In this document: one piece after another, positions 12,430 to 23,141 of the stretch
Position numbering within the stretch: the stretch's first letter is position 1
Layout of the letters: every line of letters starts with the position of its first letter
Assembly (NCBI RefSeq): GCF_910596095.1
Contig: NC_056550.1
Span: 13,069,501-13,133,500 of the forward strand
DNA length: 64,000 nucleotides
From: Thunnus maccoyii
Lineage: Eukaryota; Chordata; Actinopteri; Scombriformes; Scombridae
Reading direction: 5' to 3'
Program-made: the position numbers and the translations under genes
Notes under the pieces: model-generated
Seen by the model: the letters and a program-made list of their open reading frames with translations, nothing else
What the model was told of the DNA's origin: nothing
Database searches by the model: none

Positions 12430-12600
12430 AGCGTATGTTGCACCCACGAATCACACTGGACTCAGGATGAACATATTTGTTTTAAAAGAAAAGATGGATG
12501 GTCTTATTCTGAAAGAATGAATGAAAACAAACAGTGACTTTGCTGGTCTTCAGTAGCTTCACTCTTTACTAAGTGTAACTGCCAACTCAAGAACGCTGGC
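12430..12600. repeat. Repeat family copy A (diverged)
   Basis: It aligns with 14045-14200 and 14965-15070. Shared words include 'attctgaaagaa', 'cttcagt(a/g)gct', 'actctttta' and 'ctgccaactcaagaa'. This is the most diverged of the three copies. Family unknown. Confidence 0.5.
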
Positions 12601-13017
12601 CAACCAACCGTTTACACACAGATTTGATCTTGTGCCTTTTCTCAAATCAGTTATGCTTTAAATTGAATGTGGGGGTATCTGTAAAGATACAAAATCAATA
12701 TCATATGCATGAAATAACACACAATCGAGTGGGCAGATACACATAAATATCCTATATGTCACACGTACACAAATATTATTCATAATGAATCTAGAAACAG
12801 CTCTTTACAGTGTCTATGTCTGTGCACTGCTTTTAACTCATACCAATTAATATCAAATAAGAAATGGTGTTTCAGCAAATTATTGCAATATGTAATCATC
12901 AGGTGAGTTCATCATTGTCAAAAATATATTGTATTTATGTCCAGTTTTGCTTAACGAAGTTGGAGTGTTTGTTGCTGGTTCTCTCAAACATTGTGCAGTG
13001 AATGTGATGCATCTACA

Positions 13018-13199
13018 TCATTGTTCAATCGCTCCCTCAGCCTTCAAAGGGTCGATCTCATAGAAGTCAACTTGAGTTTTCAGAGTACTGGAACGGTGAC
13101 ATGGCGAAAGGAATTCTCCTGAGGGGAGGTGCTGTGGGGAAGTGAGCTTAAAACAAACCATGCTGCTCTGAAAATCATCATAGGGCCTGACCTCACTCA
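13018..13199 (-). CDS. Possible orphan 3' terminal coding exon, product unknown
   Basis: A good acceptor (pyrimidine tract and TATAG) on the minus strand is followed by an open frame of 59 complete codons to a TGA at 13018. The peptide runs SEVRPYDDFQSSMVCFKLTS and on, ending LKAEGAIEQ. Composition looks like real protein: few rare codons, mixed charged and polar residues and no low complexity. I do not recognise the family. No upstream exon was found; the next kilobases on this strand are repeats. It could be a gene remnant, part of an old element or chance. Confidence 0.25.
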
Positions 13200-14044
13200 C
13201 TATAACGGGGAAGACAAAGCAGATGGCTGTCTAATGTCCACAGTCAGGCAGTGGATGGCATTTAAGAAATAGAATTGAGGTGATAGATCCATGTGATGCA
13301 CACATCCCAATACCACTTCAAAGCCGTATTCAGAACAAGTGTATCCCACAATTTTAAGAAATGCAATAATGGCAATAATCAACAGAAACAATTAAATCGA
13401 TGCCATGCTGGATTTAACTTGGATATTATTAGGGCTACAGTGTGTCTGCACACTAGAGGTGAAAATCCTGAATCACTTGGCTCATTCAAATCACTTGTTT
13501 CATATCAGTTCCAAGATTTGTTGTCACTGACTATGGAGTTTGTTGTATGTTTTTCCTAAACTAAACACTCGCATCACCATTAAAATGTACATGTCACTGT
13601 TAATATGGCCCAAAGTTCAGCGGTGAACAGTGAATATATTGCGCTGACTATAAAATTCAGAAAACACCCATTCAAAGAAGACAATATTTGACAGAATAAC
13701 AGTGTAAAATAAATATTTAAAAAATAACAAAAAGCACTAAATTAGCCTGGTTCCGGTTGTGCTGCAGTGCAGACGGGTTTTCCTCAGCTCTCTGCTTGCT
13801 ATATGCTTTGCGCTCTCTTTTTGCATTTTCAAATTTCCTACATATTCTTCCAAAGAGAGCTATTACCGGTTACACTGGTGCTGAAGAAAATATCTATAAT
13901 GGAATCACAGGACGGAACAAAAGTTTACTATTGGGACATGGGAAAGTTTCAGAGCCCTACCACAGACTTAGCTGCTAGCATAGCCTAGCCTAGCCTAGCA
14001 CCAAAAGCTTCTCCAACCAGCAAAAGAAAATGTAAAAGCTATGT

Positions 14045-14200
14045 CTATGTTACGCCCATAGAGTGGAAGCTCACTCAAGGAGTGACATATTTTAGAAAAA
14101 TAATTTATTCTGAAAGAACAAATTAACACCGTGTGAGTCGGCTAATCTTCAGTGGCTTTACTCTTTTAACATTAACTACCAACTTAAATTACTTGGAACA
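14045..14200. repeat. Repeat family copy B
   Basis: From 'tgttacgcccatagag' through 'gaacaaattaacaccgtgtg' to 'ttaactaccaact'. It is nearly identical over its second half to copy C at 14965-15070, which lies about 860 bases downstream in the same orientation. Confidence 0.6.
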
Positions 14201-14444
14201 ATACATCAACAATGCAAAACAATAACAATATAATATAAAAATTAAATATTTCAAAATACAGTAATCATTTATAAACTAGCATTTCTATATCAGAGCATTG
14301 AAAGTACTATATCAATCTATTATCAACATTTATTTACAATTTTTATCATTTCAGGTATAAAATAATTATCTCATTCCCTCATAACTTCAATCACGCAACA
14401 TTTACATTACAATATAATCTCACTCATTCATCCTCTCTGTTTAC

Positions 14445-14487
14445 GCGTGACGTATTACAACGTGAGTTGCCTGGTTGCCTTGACAAC
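14445..14487. promoter_or_regulatory. CRE-like and RFX X-box-like sites close together
   Basis: TGACGT at 14448-14453 (within gcgtgacgta) is followed by GTTGCCTTGACAAC at 14474-14487, a near-perfect palindromic X-box for RFX factors. The surrounding bases hold more CpG than the rest of the region. No gene start is evident nearby; the sites lie between two direct repeats, so they may be a promoter of the repeat itself. Confidence 0.35.
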
Positions 14488-14555
14488 GGTAAACAACAGC
14501 GCTGCTAATCAGCTGTTCGGGCTCTGGCTCTAACTGACTATAACTGTTGTAAACA

Positions 14556-14674
14556 ACTGAAAATAAACGTTATGAACCGTTATAAACTGGAACTGAAAAT
14601 AAACGTCATTAAATACTGAAAATAAACGTTACTAACTGTTATAAACATACTGAAAATAAACGTTATTAACTGCT
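14556..14674. repeat. Short tandem repeat, about four units
   Basis: Units of about 30 bases built on 'actgaaaataaacgtta' and 'ctgttataaac' recur four times with small changes. Confidence 0.6.
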
Positions 14675-14964
14675 AGAGGAAAACGAACAAAACAAAGAAA
14701 ATACAAAACACTACAACATTAAATCTTACACATACATACATATCAGTGCAATTAGGCAAACCTTACATCTGTTTAATTTAAAGATAACTATCATCGTAAC
14801 TGGCAAGCTAGTGCCAACTTGCTCCACCTAGCTAGTGCATATACACTAATAACCTACAGACACGCTACAATACATAAAGCGGTACAATAACAATAAAAAC
14901 AGCAATAAAATAATAAAAACAGTACATTAAATAGAAAAACTAAATACACGCTTTCATGACATTT

Positions 14965-15070
14965 ACCCACCTGAAAGAACAAATTAACACTGTGTGAGTC
15001 GGCTGATCTTCAGCGGCTTTACTCTTTTAACGTTAACTGCCAACTGAAGAATGCAACCTAATATACATTC
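14965..15070. repeat. Repeat family copy C
   Basis: It starts 'cctgaaagaacaaattaac' and runs through 'gtgtgagtcggctgatcttc' to 'ccaactgaagaa'. It matches copy B over about 85 bases with only a handful of changes. Confidence 0.6.
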
Positions 15071-15360
15071 AAAATAAAGTTTTATACATATAAAAATATA
15101 ACATATTTAAATCAGTGGCAATTTCCTATTCGCCACATCTACAAACCCAGCAAAATCAGTAAACTGTATGGAGTGTGAGCGACTGATTGATGTGAGGGCA
15201 AGCAATTCATTGACTCTGTAGCAGCTACTGTATAAAGTACAGAGCTACTGAATGCTAACAGACAGATGCAGACTATCATGCACAGGATTGCAACAGATGT
15301 GGAGAATCCCGCCGCAGACTTGGCTGATATGCTCCCCTGGATATGTCCTAACACGGCCTT

Positions 15361-15600
15361 GATTACCTGCAGAGGCTCCCAAACCAGCCTTCCCTGATGC
15401 TTCTTACTGGCACAGCACCAGTGCTAGACCAAAAGCATCAGCTCCAGCCAGGATTTGGTCTAACTTTGTCTGCTGCCTTGAATTAGTTGCAGAGGCTCCC
15501 AAACCAACCTTCCCTGATGCTTCTCACTGGCACAGCACCGGCGCTAGACCGGGAGCATCAACTCCAGCCAGGAATTGGTCTGATGTCGGCCGCTGCAGAG
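15361..15600. repeat. Tandem duplication with an exact 120-base period
   Basis: 15361-15480 and 15481-15600 align base for base with no indel; 'gcagaggctcccaaacca', 'ttccctgatgcttct' and 'agcatca' fall at the same offsets. The unit seems to be part of the 5' region of the L2/CR1-type LINE that follows. Confidence 0.8.
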
Positions 15601-15864
15601 GCAAATCAAGACATTAAATAGGAGAGCACCAAGGTTCACTCCACCACCTGAACTTTCATTGCATAACAGGTATGATCCTCTGACTAATACTAACTATGTT
15701 AAACCCAGGGAAGCTTATCACACCACTAGCATTAAAGCTAAGCTAACCCAAGAAATAGCCCCAAAACCAATGCTAGGCTGAGAACCAGGAGAAACATGGA
15801 TAACTACATAGAACACAGGGAAGCTAATCACAACACTAGCATTAAGGCTAACCAAAACCTAATG

Positions 15865-16442
15865 CTGTGTCTGAAATCACATACTTCTGTACTTACACTT
15901 AACATTTTGAGTGCATAAGTGCATTCACACTGAGAAGTATGGAAAAATGCAGTGCACTGTGAGTAACTGGATGGTGCACTCAGTCAAAAAGTCAAAAAGT
16001 TGAGTGTGGAACTATGGACACCTCTTGCCCTCAATGGTCACCATCTTGGCTACGTAGCGGACAGGGAGGGACCGCTTTTCAAACTAGAAATGGTAGCAAA
16101 GGATGTTGTAACTATGGTGAACATTGTCGCATTATACAAATCTAAGTTATACATGTGTTTTTAGCACTAAGCACTACTATGCTGTTGTCGGATATAAGCC
16201 ATCAGTATGTTTATTGGGTTAATTTACAGTCTGTAATGATTTGGTAGCGCGAATGATAACGCAAATGCTAATGCTAGCTAATGCTAATTTGCGATCGTCA
16301 TTTCCAGTAAGTGCACAACAGCCATGTTTGATTTTAGACAACACTACCCTGTCGAAATTTGTGCACTACGCCAGTAAGTACATAGTGTACACAGTGTACT
16401 ACATGAAAGTGTACTAACAGAAGTATGTGATTTGAGAAACAG
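15865..16442. mobile_element. Non-autonomous DNA transposon with terminal inverted repeats
   Basis: The left end reads CTGTGTCTGAAATCACATAC. The right end's reverse complement is CCTGTTTCTCAAATCACATAC. They share AAATCACATACTTCTGT. The interior repeats 'gtacactgtg' and 'agtgcac' words, as in several fish hAT-like families. It interrupts LINE-like sequence on both sides. A target duplication was not resolved. Confidence 0.55.
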
Positions 16443-16599
16443 GTTAAGAAATAGTCCAGAAACTACTGCTAGGCTGAGGGCCAGAAGAAACGCTGCTAAC
16501 TTCGTACCTGAGCCAGACACTATTCTGATTGGGCAAAGACTGAAAATCTAGCTGTGGATAACACATCTGTCAGGGAGCTAACAGAGATGTTGCCAACTA

Positions 16600-17620
16600 G
16601 CCTCTCTACACTACCATGACCATTATTATCCACACTGGATCCTTCGACATTCCTCAAAGGAAAACTGGCTCTAAGATCCTGCAAAAAAGGCTTTTTCCTG
16701 CTACTGGAAAAACTGAGTGACTGTCAACTGCAACATGTACACATTTCTGGACAAATTACCAACTTTTTGGAAAGGAATTGAATCATTTAGCAGACTCCTT
16801 GGCCTGAATACATGACTGACATTGGCATGCCTCACCCATGGAATACATTTTGACAATTTCAATATCTTTTGGAACTGTGAAGAACACTTTAAACCTGATG
16901 GCATTCATCCAAACATCATTGGATCCAGACTCATCAGTGCCAATCTACATCATGCCCTTAAACCCAAACAAGAATGTGTGGATAAGCGCAAAGGACAGGG
17001 CAACAGACACAGCATACACATAGTCGCATAAATCAAAAAGATGCAGAAAAACTGACTGATGCCTTCATTTCAAGCCGGTTTGATTACTGTAATGCACTTT
17101 TTACTGGCCTCCTGAAGAAAAAAAAACACTGAGAGACTTCAGCTCATTCAAAACTCTGCAGCTCGGCTATTAACCAGAACCAAGAGGACAGAACACATTA
17201 GTCCAGTTTAAACTGCTCTACACTGGTTTCCTGTAACATTTAGAAATTACTTTAAGCTCCTTCTCCTTATATTCAAAACCCTTAATGGGCTGGGACCAAG
17301 CTACATTGCTAACTCCCTTAACTATTTGCCTTTAAGAACACTGTGATCATCTGCTGCTGGTTTATTGGAGATTCCCGGCAACAGCCAAAAGAAAATCGGG
17401 CATGCAGCCTTTTTCAATTACGGCCCAAAAACATAGAACACACTACCAATAGATATCAGGGAAGCCAGCTTGCTAAATATTTTTAAAAGAAAGCTAAAAA
17501 CTTATCTCTTCATTTTAGCCTTTTACTAGCTTTTCTCTCAGTCTGCCTTGCACTTATGCACTGCTGCGCCTCTTTTTAAAAAGTTGTATTGTACTTGATT
17601 TTATACATTCTGTGCATTCT
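16600..17620 (+). mobile_element. Internally deleted L2/CR1-type LINE
   Basis: 16680-17030 encodes broken ORF1 esterase (SGNH hydrolase) C-terminal sequence, including FKPDGIHPN, with the Asp-His part of the active site, and ANLHHALKP. At about 17035 this passes directly into the end of ORF2: FISSRFDYCNALFTGL, then a region with QNSAA-like and LHW-like remnants, then 'cctttttcaattacggccc'. All of the endonuclease and most of the reverse transcriptase are missing. Stops and frameshifts are numerous. A (TTA) microsatellite follows the 3' end. Confidence 0.7.
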
Positions 17621-17633
17621 ATGTTTTAAGTTT

Positions 17634-17654
17634 GTTGTTGTTATTATTATTATA

Positions 17655-17706
<52 letters not shown>
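17634..17706. repeat. (TTA)n microsatellite
   Basis: More than 20 TTA/ATT units in a row just past the LINE 3' end. The Asn-rich minus-strand ORF over it is an artefact. Confidence 0.95.
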
Positions 17707-17707
<1 letters not shown>

Positions 17708-18081
17708 GTATTCTATTTTGATTTGAGAAAAAAAGACTTTGATGTGTATTTTTTAACTCCCACAGGGCCACTAAGGGTGGTTTTTTTTCGGGGCAGTTTC
17801 GGTTGTGTCCAGCCCACAGTGACAATTAACATCACTGTGGGTTTTATCTGACATTCTGGGGTAAGCTGATAGAGCGAAATACTTTCTGAGTTTTTGCTTA
17901 TTAGGTCTCAAATAACCACCACTGAAGTATGTATGTATTCTATTTTCACTTTATTTTCTGGATGACTGGAAATATGGCAGCACCCCAGTGCCCCACATTA
18001 ACCAGCCAAACATAGCATTCCACTTCTCACTAGCACATTGTATAACCACATTTGAGGATAGATATCATAAAAAATCCTTAC

Positions 18082-18125
18082 CTCTACCGTTGTACCCTTA
18101 GAACAAAGAGGTGATGGCTCTCTTA
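18082..18125 (-). other. Second ifi44-type 5' non-coding exon (alternative first exon or relic)
   Basis: On the minus strand, CTCTTTGTTC followed by a variable stretch and then GTAGAG|GTAAGG matches the first exon of the ifi44-like gene at 8005. The same donor is kept and the exon is similarly long. No ifi44 coding exons were seen between 8.1 and 18 kb, so it is either a distal first exon of the same gene or the remains of a lost tandem copy. Its upper edge is not defined. Confidence 0.4.
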
Positions 18126-19185
18126 AATCAATGATTCTGAAACAAAATTAAGTTATCTATTTTGTATCCTCCAATTCCTGCTGGAGGAATTGCTTTTTCA
18201 AATCATATCATTTAAGAAATTAAGCATAGTTTCTTGTGGACAAGTTAATCCAGTTACAGTCATCACAGGTTTCTTTTGTTGCTAAAATTGTTGATTGCAA
18301 AGGCACTGTTAGTTTGTCTAACAGTGTCCAGTAATAGCTGTTGATGACTATTTGGTGTTGTCAAAGTCGATTGTCTGTTGTGTGAGGCTGCAGGTCTTTC
18401 ATTTATTTACATCCCTTCAGTTTCCCTTGTGTCATGTGGTTTCTTTTAAAGAATTATCTTCTCTGATAGCAGTCTGATGCATAGATCTGTAACTCCAACT
18501 GAACTCCCTGGATCGTATTTGCCCCACCAACACAGCTTGCTGAATTGCTTTAAAGCAGGGCTGTTTTTGGTGCTGAATGCTGTAGTAGAGGAACATTAGA
18601 GCTAAAGGTGCAGTCAGGATCACACACCACACATCTAATGCTGTTCCATTATGCATCTATTGTTTTTTTAATATAAAGGAATGAATGCAAAAAATGTATT
18701 CACGTTGTAATTGTTGTGACTTTGTTACTAAATGTGAATAAATTTAACAAAGCCTGTACCAAACTGTTGAGCTATAACATACCTGTTTCCTGCCCTGTAG
18801 GTAGGGGCTGCATGATCACAAAATTAAATGATAACTGTGTCTGTAAACATGCTTTATTGGTTCAGAGCCTACAGTATATTCTACTATCCCAACAACTCAA
18901 TACACATTTTGGCCACCATTGGTCCGCTACATTGTAATGCTGAGGCAACTGTGTGCTGGTCTCTTTGGTTTACTTAATGGGCAAAGTCACAGCTGTCACA
19001 GTGCCTGGTGCTGCACAAAGATGTCAGAACCCTACAGGCCATGTTCTTTATTTTCTCCATTACCTGGGAAACATGCCGTCAGTGCATCACTTGCTGGTAG
19101 GCTCAGGTTTACACTAAGTGGTGACATATTGGTTCATCTCTTAGGGGTGGACTTTACCTTTAGGAACTATACCTTTTCATATCTA

Positions 19186-19255
19186 TCTATCTAGCTAGCT
19201 AGCTATCAAGCTATATACATATATATATATATACACACAGACACACACATTAACA
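19186..19255. repeat. Compound microsatellite (ATCT, AGCT, AT, AC)
   Basis: Runs of atct, agct, at and ac follow each other without a break. Confidence 0.85.
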
Positions 19256-19907
19256 TGTAATCAGCATTTTCATGTTATATTTACATTATATTAACATACC
19301 TTATATAATGCCGGGTAGTTTCATCCATAATGATGTATTATATCACTTGATATATGTCTCCACATCTGATGTAATCTCAATGTGCAAAGGTAGTAGAGAA
19401 GAAAATACAGTAAAATACAATAACCTCACTTAAGTAAATGAATTTAGTTACTTTTCTGCTCCAATGAGAGTTTCATGTCAGGAAAGCAGAGTAATATTTC
19501 CACTTTATGTAACTGTATAATTCTTCTACACCTTTACATGGAGGGACTCAGTCACTTCTATTTCAGAGGGAAACATTGTCAAAATTATTGTCCTGAGGGT
19601 CAATAAAACAATAAAATTCAATATTTTCCATTTAACATTCAATATTTGGTACTGTATGTTCATCGGCTATAATTACATTACATTACTATATCCTCTCCTC
19701 CCATGCCACATTTTTCCTCACACATTAGCATGTATATCTTAGTATAACGAAACAAATTCGACAAAGGAAAAGAGCCACCAAATAACTACTAAGTATACAA
19801 AGTTACAAATGAATAAAAAAACCTTTGGTGTTCAATATACTTTGATGAATATGAAATGCTCTAGAAATAAGGTGACTTCCTCTTCCCAATCCACAATCAG
19901 GATAGTT

Positions 19908-22053
19908 TCATATTCGCTTGTATATGTAGATGATTCTGTGGCAGGATGGACAACGATGTTCCACATCTTTACAGGAATCGATGCAGAACGGGATACAGCA
20001 GCAGATAAAACACCTGTGAAAGGAAACAAAGTGAATTACATCTCAGTTTGTAAAACAGGAACTTTTTCTTCTATAGTTTCACCTTTACAGTTCAAAATAT
20101 CTCTCTTTATATTTTCTGTTCCTCAAAAATCAACAGAGTGCACTAAGTTCCTCTTTTACCCAAAGAGGGCGAGGCCGCCGCAGATAGCCCAGGTCATCAG
20201 GCCTGCTGTGTGCTCTGTCTGGGTGACCACTGTATGCTGGCAGTGGGGACACACCGTCTGTCCTGGGACGTCATGCAGTGCAGGCCTTACAACCACGTGA
20301 GTCACTGAAAATGAGAAATGCACAATACATAACATTAATACTTCATATGGATTATCAGCCTAAAATGCCCTCTTTCTGCACCCATTTCTCACTGCAGTAT
20401 TTTATCTTCTACCAGACTAAACACATTTTAGAAGATAATACTAGCCAATCAAGCTGGCAGTGGTGTTCACATGATTGTACACCATGACATCAGATTGGCA
20501 TCTCCTATATTTGAAATCCAGACAGTTAACAAATGATGTAAAACTATTGAATGTACAGTAATTTTTGAACCATTTGATTGCACAAAAAAGATAAATGCTG
20601 ACCTCTTGTGGATATATGCAGACACACTCAGACACAAATATGCAGATCAAAACATTCAGTGTTCAGCTATTTAGCGCATACCATTCACATTAACACAAAA
20701 TTTAACAATATGTGTCACTGCAGTGTAACGGCCAGCCTGTCAGCCAGTAGGACATTCCTGCTGTTTCTGCAGACTGTGGACTTGTGGAGCTGAGCATTAC
20801 TAGAGGATCAGGGGCCAAATGTACTGACTGCACTGACTTAGAAAGACCAGCAGAGGCTGAAAGCTCTACAATAACTGTAACTTAGGGCAGTTCACAGTTT
20901 TGTTGTTTCACTATATTGTAATATAAGTTTTTTATTGTAAGTTTAAACTTATGGTTAAGGGTAATTCAGATTGTTTTTCTTTTGTGTAGTGTGAAATTGT
21001 CAATGACTCATTAACAATGTAAATGTGACAATTACAATACATGAGAAGCCCAGAGTTCATATGAGCTGTGTGGTTTATATTGGTATGTTTATGTGAAGAG
21101 GTAATATACCTGTAATGGGAATTCTTCTTCATGTTACAAAAAGAAACACTCAAAAATGTGACTGAACACCACAAGAATGAACAGTGAACAATAGCTTTTT
21201 GTTATGCACACAGGCTACAAATGGGCTATTCTTTAGATCAGTAAGGAAGGACTTCACCCACTGACTCTGTCTTGCTGTGCAGAGGCAGTTGTCCTCTTTT
21301 CACAAACCAGAATTGAAATATATCAAATATCTGTTCACATATGTGTGTTCACAAAATAGTGTAATTGTATGTGCTGTGTGTATATGAACCTTTAACATGT
21401 GCATGTGTGTTTTCTATGCACATATTCTGAGAAATGGTAAAAGATTGCATGTGTGTCATGTCTCACATCAGATGCATCACCTCACCTGTTGTGGTAGGTG
21501 CAGCTGGGCCTGCATTTAAAGGAACACCTAGCAGATGAAACACACAGTTTACCAGAGCAGAGAAGGAACAGATATTTCCATAAATCACCCACCAAAACTT
21601 GACTACCATTCTAAATAATACATACAGGGAGGCAATCTTTTTTTATCTGTGGATTTTTATAGGGTATTGTATTTTAACATCCTTTTTTATAATGGGTGGT
21701 TTTGTGAATATAAGTTGCTTGCATGTTATACAAAGCATGACTGACTGTAAGACAAATGCACTTTTTTTTTTAGGTTTCAGAAGGGAAAAGATAACCACAG
21801 TCAAGGTTACTGTGACGTTTCAAAACTGAAAGAACCCAAGCAGTGACCGCAGACACATACCTCCCTGGTATCCAACATGTGGAGGGCCTACAGGGGGAGG
21901 AGCGAAACCGGGCTGAGGCTGAGGGTACATCCCTGGCTGAGGGTACATCCCTGGCTGAGGGTACATCCCTGGCTGAGGCACTGCACCCCCATAGTCCAGA
22001 GGTGGGCCAGGGTAGGGTGGAGCTGATTCTTGTGGAGGGTATCCTTTTTCCAT
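19908..22053 (-). CDS. litaf-like: LITAF-domain protein (LPS-induced TNF-alpha factor-like)
   Basis: Four coding exons on the minus strand: 21861-22053, 21486-21527, 20160-20304 and 19908-20013. All are GT-AG with matching phases, giving 161 residues. Residues 1-78 are a Pro/Gly/Tyr-rich cytosolic tail ([20 protein letters not shown], then PQPGMY repeats). Residues 79-161 form the LITAF domain. CPHC at 97-100 and CPSC at 148-151 are the two halves of the zinc site, and they flank a hydrophobic Cys-rich segment ([19 protein letters not shown]) that inserts in the membrane as a hairpin. It ends YIYKRI. LITAF-type proteins sit on late endosomes and lysosomes and act in trafficking and inflammatory signalling. 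Domain sequence is closer to LITAF than to CDIP1, by eye. The ATG lies in an exon whose acceptor (CCAG at 22069-22072) leaves 15 untranslated bases. Confidence 0.9.
21919..21972 (-). repeat. In-frame 18-bp minisatellite in litaf-like exon 1
   Basis: Three identical tandem copies of an 18-base unit encode PQPGMY; a partial unit follows on each side. It adds length to the Pro-rich tail only. Confidence 0.9.
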
Positions 22054-22245
22054 CTTCAGATATCTTTACTGGATATGAGAAACATGTATGACTCATTCTT
22101 TAAGTGGAACTATTGGCTTTCAAGTAAAAAAGTAAATATATTAACTTTTAGTGAAGAATTTAATAAGAAACAGGAGGAGGAGGGAAGCATCTCTACATTA
22201 TTAGTCTGATGAAAACCATCCAAGTACTAAGGTCTACCAAATGTA

Positions 22246-23141
22246 CAGATGGGTGACAAATTAAAGGAAAAACTGGTACAGGTCTGAATGCTTGACCCCT
22301 ACAGTGAGGGGATCCTGTGGCTCTGTTATGTATGATGATTTCACAGAGAGCAAGTTGTCTTTCAGAGTTATATTGCAATATCCAGAATACTTATTTGCAA
22401 GTCTGGATCTCCCAGTTTGCTAGGCAAACTAGAGAGAAGAGATACTGAATGAAGTTCAGTGTTGGTATTTGTATATACAACCACATGCATCACAATCATC
22501 CCGTATTCATCACCCTAACAGTTATTTTTAATTAATTCACCGGCTCTCTAGGGAGTTTCTTTTGGTCTCTGCTGAGAGTTAAGAGTTGAAGGCCAAATCC
22601 TTATCTGCCTTTCCTCCCTGGACTTTCCCTCTAAAGTTACAGTGACCGAGTCCCACACTTCACCTTTGATAGTACCTCTTAGGAACATTTTCACACGGGA
22701 AGCAGAGTCATAAAGTCTTACAATGAGCTTTTGACTATAAGGCAGTGTAACATAATCTTAAGACAATAACATAAGTGTATATGTTTCCATTTCAATGACA
22801 ATGCCCCCATTCACAGGGCACAAGGGGTCACTGAATGGTTTGAAGAGTATGAAAATGATGTGAATCATATGCTATGGCCTTCACAGTCACCAGATCTTAA
22901 TCCAATTGAACACCTATGGGACATTTTGGACCGATGTGTTGGACAGCGCTCTCCACTACCATCATCAAAAAATCAAATGAGGGAATATCTTTTGGAAGAA
23001 TGGTGTTCATCCCTCCAGTAGAGTTCAGAGACTTGTTTAATCAATGCCAAGGTACATTGAAGCTGTACTGGTAGCACATGGTTGTCCAACACCTTACTAA
23101 GACACTTTATGTGTTTTTTACTTTAATTTGTCACCCATCTG
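22246..23141 (+). mobile_element. Tc1/mariner-like element, internally deleted
   Basis: Perfect ends CAGATGGGTGACAAATTAAA and its reverse complement (TTTAATTTGTCACCCATCTG) are each flanked by TA, the target duplication of this superfamily. Near 22794-23020 the plus strand encodes the transposase C terminus: DNAPIHRA, WFEEYE and [16 protein letters not shown]. The catalytic-domain Asp residues of these two motifs are present. The N-terminal DNA-binding part is missing, and at 896 bp the element is short. It lies in the first intron of the litaf-like gene. Confidence 0.85.

Noticed and set aside
17619-17825. Asparagine-rich minus-strand ORF
   Set aside because: It is the translation of a (TTA)n microsatellite.
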